From the NCBI GenBank assembly GCA_031263585.1, contig JAISFN010000145.1, positions 1 through 64,000 of the forward strand: a DNA stretch of 64,000 bases. The letters run 5' to 3'. Both the position numbers and the translations under genes were made by a program. This document shows, piece after piece, positions 40,039-48,897 of this stretch. This stretch comes from Prevotellaceae bacterium (lineage in GTDB: Bacteria > Bacteroidota > Bacteroidia > Bacteroidales > UBA932). How positions within the stretch are numbered: the first letter of the stretch is position 1; the number at the start of each line of letters is the position of its first letter. The notes under the pieces were generated by a model. The model was not told where the DNA came from. It saw only the letters and a list, made by a program, of their open reading frames with translations, and did not search any database.

Positions 40039-41101
40039 AGGAGGGGCCGAAACAATGATTATGAATTATTACCGTGCAATTGACCGTTCAAAAATTCAAT
40101 TTGATTTTGTTGTAAATACAACTGACAAATGTGCGTTTGATGATGAAATCGAAAGCATGGGCGGTTTAATATTCCGATTTCCGAGATTGAATGGTATAAA
40201 CTTGTTATCGTATCAAAAAACATGGAAAAACTTTTTTAAAGCATATTCAGATTATAAGATAATTCATGTTCATTTTTTCAAAATTGCAGGCGCAATATTG
40301 CCCATTGCAAAATCATATTCAATTCCGGTAAGAATAGTTCATATGCATACAGCTCATCCTAACTATACTCTTCATCGAAAACTAGCATATGAATTTTTAA
40401 GATTTTATGCCAATAAAACTATGACGCACGCTTTTGCTTGCGGTAAAGATGCTGGATACTGTTTTTTTGGAAAGCGCCAATTTGAACTATTAAATAATGC
40501 TATTGATGCAGAAAAATTTAAATTTAATTTTTCGCGGCGAACTAAAATTAGAAACGGTTTAGGATTGGAAGATAAGTTTGTTGTTGGCCATATCGGACGT
40601 TTTATCTCACTAAAAAATCATACATTTATTGTAGGTATATTTAAAAAGATATCTAAACTCAATGAAAAAGCAATATTGCTTTTGGTTGGAGACGGGCCTT
40701 TGCGGCATGAAATAAAAGATAAAGTTGATGGGCTAGGATTGCAAGATAAAGTTAAATTTGTCGGCGTTCGTGCCGATATCCCTGATCTTTTGCAAGCTAT
40801 GGATGTATTTTTGTTTCCCTCTTTTTTGGAAGGCTTGCCTGTAACAGTAGTAGAGGCTCAGGCGGCAGGACTTCAGGTAATAGCCTCCGATACAATTACA
40901 AAAGAGGTAAATATTACTGATTTAGTTCAAAATTATTCGTTAAATGAACCGCCCTCTATTTGGGCTGAGGCCATTAACAGTTATGCAAAAGGATATATTC
41001 GCAAAGACACTTATTCCCAAATTGTAAATGCAGGTTATGATATTGAAATAAATGCCAAATGGCTTGAAAATTTCTATGAAAATGCTCTAAAAAATGGATA
41101 A
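40001..41101 (+). CDS. glycosyltransferase family 4
   Basis: FARMDRGGAETMIMNYYRAID, LPVTVVEAQAAGLQVIASDTITKEV. Confidence 0.9.
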   Translation: MIRVLQVFARMDRGGAETMIMNYYRAIDRSKIQFDFVVNTTDKCAFDDEIESMGGLIFRFPRLNGINLLSYQKTWKNFFKAYSDYKIIHVHFFKIAGAILPIAKSYSIPVRIVHMHTAHPNYTLHRKLAYEFLRFYANKTMTHAFACGKDAGYCFFGKRQFELLNNAIDAEKFKFNFSRRTKIRNGLGLEDKFVVGHIGRFISLKNHTFIVGIFKKISKLNEKAILLLVGDGPLRHEIKDKVDGLGLQDKVKFVGVRADIPDLLQAMDVFLFPSFLEGLPVTVVEAQAAGLQVIASDTITKEVNITDLVQNYSLNEPPSIWAEAINSYAKGYIRKDTYSQIVNAGYDIEINAKWLENFYENALKNG

Positions 41102-42188
41102 AATAAGGATTCTTTACTATGGCCTATCAACAAAGCAGGGAGGCATTGAGATTTATCTTAAAAAGATATTTGACAATATAAATAAAGAACAATTTGAACT
41201 TTCTTATATTAAGGTTGCAGATAAAGTTTGTTTTGAAGAATACCTTAGTAATCATGGAACCAGCTTCTTTCGTATACCATCTCGAAAGAACCCAATAGTT
41301 CATTATAAGTCGTTGAGAAAAATATTTTCAGAGAATCATTTCGATATCGTTCATTTGAGTATTAATACTTTAAGTTATTCTGAATTAATATTTGAGGCAC
41401 TAAAGCATGGGTGCAAAGTGATAGTCCATAGTCATAGTTCGAATAATGCTGGAAGTAGAATAACGATGATTCTCCATAAAATTAATAAGTTTTTATTGAG
41501 GGATAAGCCTATAACAAGAATTGCAGTTTCTAAAATTGCAGGACAATGGTTATTTGGAAAGCATAAGCCCTTCTCGGTTTACCCTAATGGAGTTAATACA
41601 GATAAATTTTCTTTTGATCTGATTGCAAGGGAATTAATTCGAAAGGAATACAATATAAAGAAAGATGAAATATTGATAGGACACATTGGTCATTTAGCGT
41701 ATCCAAAAAATCAATCTTTTTTAATAAAAATAATGTTTAAGCTATTAAACATAAATAAGAATTACAAACTTATGTTAGTTGGCGATGGCGCTGATAAAAA
41801 GAATCTCATAGCATTGGCTCAAAAATTTGAAATAGAAGATAGTATAATTTTTGCAGGGGCACAAACTCATACAAATAATTTTTATTGTGCATTTGATATT
41901 TTTGCCTTTCCCTCATTTTTTGAAGGATTTGGCAATGTTGTGTTAGAAGCACAAGTATCAGGACTTCCAACAATCGTTTCGGATAGTATAATTGATGAAA
42001 TTATAATTAGTAAAAATGTTATAAAAATGCCTTTAATTGAAGATTGTTGGGTTAATTATATTTTGAATTTATCATTAAACGACAAAAGGATTGAATCCCA
42101 AAATGTAGTAGAAAATGCCGGCTTTGGTGTAAATGTAGAAATTAAACGACTTGAATCGCTTTACGTAAAATGTATAACATGCTTATAA
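41094..42188 (+). CDS. glycosyltransferase family 4
   Basis: YGLSTKQGGIEIYLKKIFDNI, AFPSFFEGFGNVVLEAQVSGLPTIVSDSI. Confidence 0.88.
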   Translation: MDKIRILYYGLSTKQGGIEIYLKKIFDNINKEQFELSYIKVADKVCFEEYLSNHGTSFFRIPSRKNPIVHYKSLRKIFSENHFDIVHLSINTLSYSELIFEALKHGCKVIVHSHSSNNAGSRITMILHKINKFLLRDKPITRIAVSKIAGQWLFGKHKPFSVYPNGVNTDKFSFDLIARELIRKEYNIKKDEILIGHIGHLAYPKNQSFLIKIMFKLLNINKNYKLMLVGDGADKKNLIALAQKFEIEDSIIFAGAQTHTNNFYCAFDIFAFPSFFEGFGNVVLEAQVSGLPTIVSDSIIDEIIISKNVIKMPLIEDCWVNYILNLSLNDKRIESQNVVENAGFGVNVEIKRLESLYVKCITCL

Positions 42189-42433
42189 TAACCACAATCA
42201 TATTATTGAACTTATACAAAGAAAATATTCTATCTTATATAAAGGCGTAACAATTTTATTATGGATATCCCCTTCTTTTTTGAAGTCTTTTATAAGAATA
42301 ATAGCAAAAAGAAAGCAATATTGAATCATAAAATCTGGTAATAAAAGTATATTTAAAAGTTGTTTAAATTTTATATTTTAAAAATACTTAAATAGTTAAA
42401 TCTACATTTCAAAAGATAAGAAGTCATGGGTAA

Positions 42434-42522
42434 AAGAGATTTCTCGCTTCGTTCTGAATAACAATACCATGTTGCTTATTAATTACTTACACCGTAATGT
42501 CGACCAGTGGGAGACATCTCTT
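42434..42522. repeat. 89-bp segment bounded by imperfect 14-bp inverted repeats
   Basis: AAGAGATTTCTCGC ... GGGAGACATCTCTT (11/14 as inverted repeat) in an operon gap. Confidence 0.35.
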
Positions 42523-42583
42523 CTTCATAGCGAAAACCATATAATATAGTTATTTCAATAATTTTTAAACAGGTTCTTAGTTT

Positions 42584-43954
42584 ATGAATAAAATAGTACA
42601 ATTAGTTTATGATAATTCCCCTGTTTTAATTCAGAATGCCCTAATAAGCATTTATGGTTGCAAATTAAAAAAACAACGCTATGGAGAGGTGTATCTCAAA
42701 TATTTAGAATATTTAAAACATCGAGACTTATCCGATTTAAAAAAACAAAAGGAGATTCAAAATTACGAATTTCTTAACTTGTTAAATTACGCTGTTAGCA
42801 ATAGCTCTTTTTATAAAAATTTTTATAACGGCATCGATTTGTCCCAAATCAAATCAGTGGATGATATCCATTTGTTACCTGTATTAACAAAAGAAATATT
42901 GAGGGAGAATATCGATAAAGTACATACAATTTCTCCGAATGAAGGAGTGAGTAGTTTTACTGGAGGAACTACCGGAAAATCATTAAAAGTTATTTATACC
43001 AAAGAAAATAATCAGCGTAGAATGGCATATTTAGACTGGTTTAAATGGCTTCATGGATTTGAAAATGGGAAAATGAAATCTATTAGGTTTAATGGGAAAA
43101 ATTTTATTCCCTTTAAACAAAAGTCAAAGATATTTTGGAGGCAAAATAGCGCTATTAAACAGAGGTTATATTCAACATTCCATTTATCTCAAGATAATTT
43201 AAAATATTACGTAAAAAATATTAACAAGTATAAGCCAAGCGCCATTGATGGATTTTGTACATCTATATGCGAAATCGCAAATTACATGAAAAGAAATAAT
43301 ATCAAGTCGGAATTCACTCCTATTGCAATTTTTCCAACATCCGAAACAATATTAGCTATACATAGAGAGTTGCTCTCTGAAGTTTTCGGGGCGCCTGTAA
43401 GAGATCAATACGCATCTAGTGAAGGAGCTCCATTTATAATAGAATGTCCCTGCGGTAGTCTTCACGAATGTATTGACACAGGTGTGTTTGAGCATATTAA
43501 TACAGATAATGGAACAAAATTAATTGTTACAAGCTTCAATTCCTATGGCGCCCCTTTAATTCGATACGACATCGGAGATAATATTATTGAATCCGAACAA
43601 AAAAAATGCGGTTGTGGAATAGCCTTTCCAATTATTAAGGCTATTGACGGAAGGAGAGCAGATTGGCTAACATCCAAAGAAAGAGGAAATATCAACTTGG
43701 GAAACCTTTCTAATGTAATCAAATACATACCTAACTCTGTTATTAATATACAATTTGTTCAAAACACATTAGATGAAATTATGCTAAATATTGTATTTGA
43801 TGAAAAAATATATAAACCAGAGCATGATAAATTGATTTTAGACGAAATGAAAATACGTTTTGGCGGAAATATGAGATTTATAGTTAATAAACTAAAAAAT
43901 ATACCACGAACTAAGAGTGGTAAATATCAGTTTATTATTAATAATTTGCCATAA
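42584..43954 (+). CDS. phenylacetate-CoA ligase-like adenylating enzyme (PaaK/CapK)
   Basis: SFTGGTTGKSLKVIYT, YASSEGAPFIIECPCGSLHECIDTGVFE, RYDIGDN. Confidence 0.9.
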   Translation: MNKIVQLVYDNSPVLIQNALISIYGCKLKKQRYGEVYLKYLEYLKHRDLSDLKKQKEIQNYEFLNLLNYAVSNSSFYKNFYNGIDLSQIKSVDDIHLLPVLTKEILRENIDKVHTISPNEGVSSFTGGTTGKSLKVIYTKENNQRRMAYLDWFKWLHGFENGKMKSIRFNGKNFIPFKQKSKIFWRQNSAIKQRLYSTFHLSQDNLKYYVKNINKYKPSAIDGFCTSICEIANYMKRNNIKSEFTPIAIFPTSETILAIHRELLSEVFGAPVRDQYASSEGAPFIIECPCGSLHECIDTGVFEHINTDNGTKLIVTSFNSYGAPLIRYDIGDNIIESEQKKCGCGIAFPIIKAIDGRRADWLTSKERGNINLGNLSNVIKYIPNSVINIQFVQNTLDEIMLNIVFDEKIYKPEHDKLILDEMKIRFGGNMRFIVNKLKNIPRTKSGKYQFIINNLP

Positions 43955-43966
43955 ATTGCTTAATTT

Positions 43967-44563
43967 ATGTACAAGCGCATCAAACGCTTCTTCGACATTT
44001 TGTTATCGCTAATCGGGTTAATAATACTCGTTCCCGTTTTTTTTATTACGGCAATAGTAATTGGTATTGAATCGAAAGGCGGAGTATTTTTTGTTCAAAA
44101 AAGGTTAGGCCGTAAAGGCTTGCCTTTTAACATGTATAAGTTCCGCTCCATGGTAAAAAATGCCGAACGGCAAGGAACAGGCGTTTATTCCTATAAAGGC
44201 GATATGCGGCTTACTAAGGTAGGCCGGTTAATAAGAGCGGCAAGCATTGACGAGTTGCCCCAATTGATAAATATTGTTAAGGGAGATATGTCGATAATAG
44301 GCCCGCGGCCCGCTTTAACGTACCATCCCTGGCCGTTTGAGGAATATACCGAAGAACAAAAACGAATGTTCGACGTTCGCCCCGGAATAACCGGCTGGGC
44401 GCAAGTTAACGGACGCAAGCAAGTGCGCTGGCCCGAAAGAATTCAATTAAACATAGAATATGTTGATAATATGTCGTTCATGTTCGATATGAAAATATTG
44501 TTTATGACTTTTTCCAATGTTTTTTTAATGAGAGGCAATAACAATATCGGAGAAACCCGATAG
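43967..44563 (+). CDS. initiating sugar-1-phosphate transferase (WcaJ/PglC-like)
   Basis: MYKRIKRFFDILLSLIGLIILVPVF, VQKRLGRKGLPFNMYKFRSMV, SIDELPQLINIVKGDMSIIGPRPAL, RPGITGWAQVNGR. Confidence 0.94.
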   Translation: MYKRIKRFFDILLSLIGLIILVPVFFITAIVIGIESKGGVFFVQKRLGRKGLPFNMYKFRSMVKNAERQGTGVYSYKGDMRLTKVGRLIRAASIDELPQLINIVKGDMSIIGPRPALTYHPWPFEEYTEEQKRMFDVRPGITGWAQVNGRKQVRWPERIQLNIEYVDNMSFMFDMKILFMTFSNVFLMRGNNNIGETR

Positions 44564-44568
44564 GTTTA

Positions 44569-45387
44569 ATGATTACGTTCTTTTTTATTACAAATGACCC
44601 AAGAATAGCCGTGATTGCCGAAAATTCGGGAGTAGACCGTATTTTTATCGATTTAGAGCAACTAGGGAAGCAAGAGCGGCAAGGCGGCATGAATACGGTA
44701 CAATCAAAACATACTTTAAACGATGTAAAAAATATACGAAAGCTAGTAAACAAAGCGCAAGTATTGGTCCGCTCCAATCCCGTTTATTCCAAATCGCAAG
44801 AAGAAATCGACAATATCATTGCTAATGGCGCCGATATTATAATGCTCCCTTATTTTAAAACGGTAAATGAAGTTCAATATTTTTTGTCGCGCGTAAAAAA
44901 TAAAGCGAAAACTTGCTTATTATTCGAAACGGCGGAATCAGTATCCCTTGTTGATGAGATTTTGGACTTAGAGGGAATCGATGAAGCCTATATCGGGCTT
45001 AATGATTTGCACTTATCATATAATATGAAGTTTATGTTTGAATTATTGGCCGATGGAACAGTTGATTATCTATGCGAAAAGTTTAAGAAAAAAAATCTTC
45101 CTTTCGGCTTCGGAGGGATAGCGCGTTTGAGCCAAGGCCTATTGCCTGCCGAAAAAATTATAATTGAGCATTACCGTTTAGCTTCGACAAGAGCCATCTT
45201 ATCGCGCAGCTTTTGCGATACGTCGAAGATAGAAGACATGCAAAAAATAGAAAGTATTTTTAAATCGGGCATAGAGGATATACGCCGTTTCGAAAGAAGT
45301 ATTGAAGAGAAAAGCGGTAATCCTGATTTTTTTAAAAAAAACAGAGAAGAACTTATTCAACTTGTAAAGACTATAGCGAATGCTTAA
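44569..45387 (+). CDS. HpcH/HpaI aldolase/citrate lyase family protein
   Basis: DRIFIDLEQLGKQERQGG, ILVRSNP-like, ADIIMLPYFKTVNEVQYF, YIGLNDLHLSYN. Confidence 0.85.
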   Translation: MITFFFITNDPRIAVIAENSGVDRIFIDLEQLGKQERQGGMNTVQSKHTLNDVKNIRKLVNKAQVLVRSNPVYSKSQEEIDNIIANGADIIMLPYFKTVNEVQYFLSRVKNKAKTCLLFETAESVSLVDEILDLEGIDEAYIGLNDLHLSYNMKFMFELLADGTVDYLCEKFKKKNLPFGFGGIARLSQGLLPAEKIIIEHYRLASTRAILSRSFCDTSKIEDMQKIESIFKSGIEDIRRFERSIEEKSGNPDFFKKNREELIQLVKTIANA

Positions 45388-46300
45388 TTTGTTAATTACA
45401 GGCGCATTAAAATATGATAAGCTTTTTTTCGGAAAACTTGAGAAGTTAGGCGTAAATCTTTGTTTTGAGCAAAATGAATTAGAGCGCGTAAAAAGAGATG
45501 TAAGCGGATTCGATATGCTTATATGTAATGCATTGTTTCTTTACAATGATATCGATAAATTTAAATCGCTTAAATATATACAAATTACAAGCGTCGGCTG
45601 GGATCGGCTGCCTGTTGATAAAATTAAAGAAAAAAATATAATTCTCCGTAATGCAGGCGATATTTATGCTATTCCGATGGCTGAATGGGTAGTATCCAAA
45701 ATAATGGAAATTTATAAGCAGAGCCGTTTTTTTTATTCCAATAAACAAATTTGTACTTGGACTAAAAATAGAGATATTTTAGAATTATCAGGCAAAAATG
45801 TTCTTATTGCCGGAGCAGGGAATGTAGGTTTACAAGTTGCAAAAAGATTAGCCGCTTTTGAGATGAATATTGATGCCGTTGACAGCCGCGCCGTTAATTC
45901 GCCTTATATAAATAAATGCTATGCAATAAATGCTTTAATTGATATTTTACCATCGTATGACGTAATTGTGCTGGCATTACCGTTAACCGGCGATACAAAA
46001 TACTTGTTCGATAAAAACCTGTTTGGCAGGATAAAAAAAGCTTGCGTATTGATTAATGTATCTCGGGGAGACATCATTAAAGAAGACGACTTAATAAATG
46101 CTATTGACGATAATGTTTTTTTAGGCGTTGCATTAGATGTTTTTCATAAAGAGCCGCTGCCAAAATCTTCGCCCTTGTGGGGGTTCAACAATGTATTAAT
46201 CACGCCGCACAACTCCTTTATATCCGACAATGTTCAAAACCGACTGATGGATTTAATATACAAAAACCTATGCGTCTATGTGGCGGAATATAATGAATAA
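45380..46300 (+). CDS. D-isomer-specific 2-hydroxyacid dehydrogenase
   Basis: GKNVLIAGAGNVGLQVAKRLAAF, VLINVSRGDIIKEDDLI, DVFHKEPLPKSSPLWGFNNVLITPHNSF. Confidence 0.9.
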   Translation: MLNLLITGALKYDKLFFGKLEKLGVNLCFEQNELERVKRDVSGFDMLICNALFLYNDIDKFKSLKYIQITSVGWDRLPVDKIKEKNIILRNAGDIYAIPMAEWVVSKIMEIYKQSRFFYSNKQICTWTKNRDILELSGKNVLIAGAGNVGLQVAKRLAAFEMNIDAVDSRAVNSPYINKCYAINALIDILPSYDVIVLALPLTGDTKYLFDKNLFGRIKKACVLINVSRGDIIKEDDLINAIDDNVFLGVALDVFHKEPLPKSSPLWGFNNVLITPHNSFISDNVQNRLMDLIYKNLCVYVAEYNE

Positions 46301-47429
46301 TAAGAAACGAGAAAAAGTTTTTGTTTTAATATCTCCCAAAAACAGGACTGTTTATAATTTCCGTGGAGAATTAATTCGCGAAATAATACAAAAAGGGTAT
46401 AAGGTATATGCAACCGGTCCCAATTTGATTGATATTGAGCGAATACACAAGCTAGGGGCTTGTTTTATCGAAATCCCCAACAATAAAAACGGCATTAATA
46501 TCTTTTCCGATTTAAAATACTTCTTTTGCTTATTAAAACTATTCTTTAAATTAAAACCCGAGATAACGTTGGGATATACGGTTAAACCGGTAATTTATGC
46601 TTCCATAGCCGCTCGAATTGCGGGCGTAAAATCGGTTAATGCAATGATAACAGGCGCAGGGTACTTGTTTATCGCAAAAACCAATAAAGCTAAACTTTTA
46701 AAAAAAATAGTATTTATCTTGTATTCTTTAGGGCTAAAGTGTGCGCGCAATATTATATTCCAAAATGCTGATGATAAAAAGGAATTTATTGTAAATAAAC
46801 TGGTTTCGGAAAATAAATGTTATTTGATAAATGGTTCCGGCGTCAACATGACTAAATTTAGCCCTACGGATTATCCAAAAAAAATAAGCTTTTTTATGTT
46901 GTCGCGGATCATGCACAGCAAAGGCGTAAAAGAATATCTGGAGGCCGCGCGTATTGTAAAGCGGCAATACCAAGAAGTAAAGTTCATGTTATTGGGAGCT
47001 ATTGAAAGTATCCAGGATTCGATTCCCCAAGAATTTATTAAAGAGTATATAACTGACGGAACAATAGAATATTATGGAGAAACTTCGGATGTTAAATCAT
47101 ACTATTCAAAGTGTTCAATTTTTGTATTACCGTCTTATAGAGAAGGTACTCCTAGAACGGTGTTGGAAGCCATGTCGATGAAACGGCCGATTATTACAAC
47201 AGATGTGCCCGGATGTCGAGAAACAGTAATTGATGGGAAAACAGGCTTTCTAATCCCGCATAAAGATGCGAATACGTTAGCTGATAAAATGATCTTTTTT
47301 ATCGAGAACAAAGAACAAATTCCTATTATGGGAGAAGCTGCCTTCGGCTATTGTAAAGAAAAATTTGACGTACGAATTGTTAATAAGCAAATACTATCTA
47401 TTTTATTGAACCAACAAAATGAGGATTAA
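46278..47429 (+). CDS. glycosyltransferase family 4 (PglA-like)
   Basis: YTVKPVIYASIAARIAGVKSVNAMITGAGYLF, LPSYREGTPRTVLEAMSMKRPIITTDVPGCRETV. Confidence 0.92.
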   Translation: MWRNIMNNKKREKVFVLISPKNRTVYNFRGELIREIIQKGYKVYATGPNLIDIERIHKLGACFIEIPNNKNGINIFSDLKYFFCLLKLFFKLKPEITLGYTVKPVIYASIAARIAGVKSVNAMITGAGYLFIAKTNKAKLLKKIVFILYSLGLKCARNIIFQNADDKKEFIVNKLVSENKCYLINGSGVNMTKFSPTDYPKKISFFMLSRIMHSKGVKEYLEAARIVKRQYQEVKFMLLGAIESIQDSIPQEFIKEYITDGTIEYYGETSDVKSYYSKCSIFVLPSYREGTPRTVLEAMSMKRPIITTDVPGCRETVIDGKTGFLIPHKDANTLADKMIFFIENKEQIPIMGEAAFGYCKEKFDVRIVNKQILSILLNQQNED

Positions 47430-47688
47430 AAAAGGAATTAAGCTCCGGAATATAGCAGGCGAAAATGTAGTGATTATGCAAGGCCGGACGGGAGCCGATA
47501 TGACAAAGATAGTTTCGTTTAATACTACTGCCGAATGGTTGTGGAATAAGCTTTATGATAAAGAATTTTCGATAGAAGATATCGCCGGTTTATTAAGCGG
47601 AAACTTTAAAGTGGATAAGGCCGCCGCCGAGTCGGATGCCAAAGCATGGGTCAAAAAGCTATCCGATTGCAAGATACTGGAAGCATAA
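47419..47688 (+). CDS. PqqD-family protein (RiPP recognition element-like)
   Basis: 89 aa; KLRNIAGENVVIMQGRTGADMTKIVSFNTTAEWLWNKLYDKEFSIEDIAGLLSGNFKVDKAAAESDAKAWVKKLSDCKILE. Confidence 0.85.
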   Translation: MRIKKGIKLRNIAGENVVIMQGRTGADMTKIVSFNTTAEWLWNKLYDKEFSIEDIAGLLSGNFKVDKAAAESDAKAWVKKLSDCKILEA

Positions 47689-48758
47689 TTTTGCCCGACT
47701 CATTGGAAGTTGTTCAGCTTTTTGCACTTTTAAAGCTGGCATTGTGGGGAACTCCTCCCGATGATAATTTATTTTCTGTAGCCGATTGGCGAAAAATAAT
47801 TGATTTATCTACGTATCATGGCGTTATGGCTGTAGCTTTTGATGGCATGATGAAACTGCCCGTAAACCGGCAACCCAATCGGAATAGCAAACTGGGATGG
47901 GGGATAAATGTGGAGGCTGTTGAGCGCAGGTATGCCCGCCAAACGGCAGTTGCAAACGAACTGCTAACACTATTCCGTGAAAATAACATCAATATCTTGT
48001 TATTTAAGGGAATCGGGATTGCGCAGTATTACCCTGTTCCGGCGCATCGCGAGTTTGGCGATATCGACATATATTTATTTGGGAAACACCGGGAAGGAGA
48101 TAATGTCTTACTGCGCCGCGGAGCTACGAAAAATAAACATAACACCAACAAACATACAACGCTAAGCTACAAAGGCGTACCGATTGAAAACCATAGGTTT
48201 TTTTTAAAAGAAAAATTGCTGAATGATATTCTTTTAAAACAGCTATTAGGCAGTAAAGCCAGCGGCGCCGAAGAGATTTTAGTTTCCCCTCCCTGTTTTA
48301 ATGTATTGTATATAATGTGCCATATGCTCAATCATTTTACATGTTCGTTTGTTATCCGCTATTTATGCGATTGGGCATTATTGCTGAAAGCAAACGGCGG
48401 GAAAATCGACTTCGGAAATTACCGGGAAGTTTTGTCGCGTGCAGGGTATTTAAAAGCGGCCGATGCCGTAAGCTCATTAGCGGTGGCTTATTTGGGGCTT
48501 GATGCGGCAATTGCTCCTCCGTTTAAAGCAGACCCGCTTGTTGAAAATAAAATTATTGCCGATATGTTGAATCCGATATTGCCTCCGCAGGAAAAAGATC
48601 CATCGATAGTAAAAATAATCGCCTATAAATTCAAATTATTGAAATACCATAGGTGGAAATATAAATTGCTGTATCCCGGGCAATTCGCTAAAATAATTTT
48701 CAGCAAAGCTATGTCTTATATCCGCCGCCCAAAATCCATCTTTTTATTTAAAAGATAA
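47646..48758 (+). CDS. nucleotidyltransferase family protein (PF14907/NTP_transf_5-like)
   Basis: NINILLFKGIGIAQYYPVPAHREFGDIDIYLF motif; start codon uncertain. Confidence 0.8.
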   Translation: MGQKAIRLQDTGSIILPDSLEVVQLFALLKLALWGTPPDDNLFSVADWRKIIDLSTYHGVMAVAFDGMMKLPVNRQPNRNSKLGWGINVEAVERRYARQTAVANELLTLFRENNINILLFKGIGIAQYYPVPAHREFGDIDIYLFGKHREGDNVLLRRGATKNKHNTNKHTTLSYKGVPIENHRFFLKEKLLNDILLKQLLGSKASGAEEILVSPPCFNVLYIMCHMLNHFTCSFVIRYLCDWALLLKANGGKIDFGNYREVLSRAGYLKAADAVSSLAVAYLGLDAAIAPPFKADPLVENKIIADMLNPILPPQEKDPSIVKIIAYKFKLLKYHRWKYKLLYPGQFAKIIFSKAMSYIRRPKSIFLFKR

Positions 48759-48897
48759 AAGAATGCGGCTAAAAGAGGCTTTCAATAATTATATAGGAGC
48801 TGTATCCCAACGGTCTGGTTTTAGTACTTTTCATTCCCCACAGTACTTTTGAAACAGCTCCTTTTAAAATTACGCGGCGCAAAGGGTAAAATACCAA

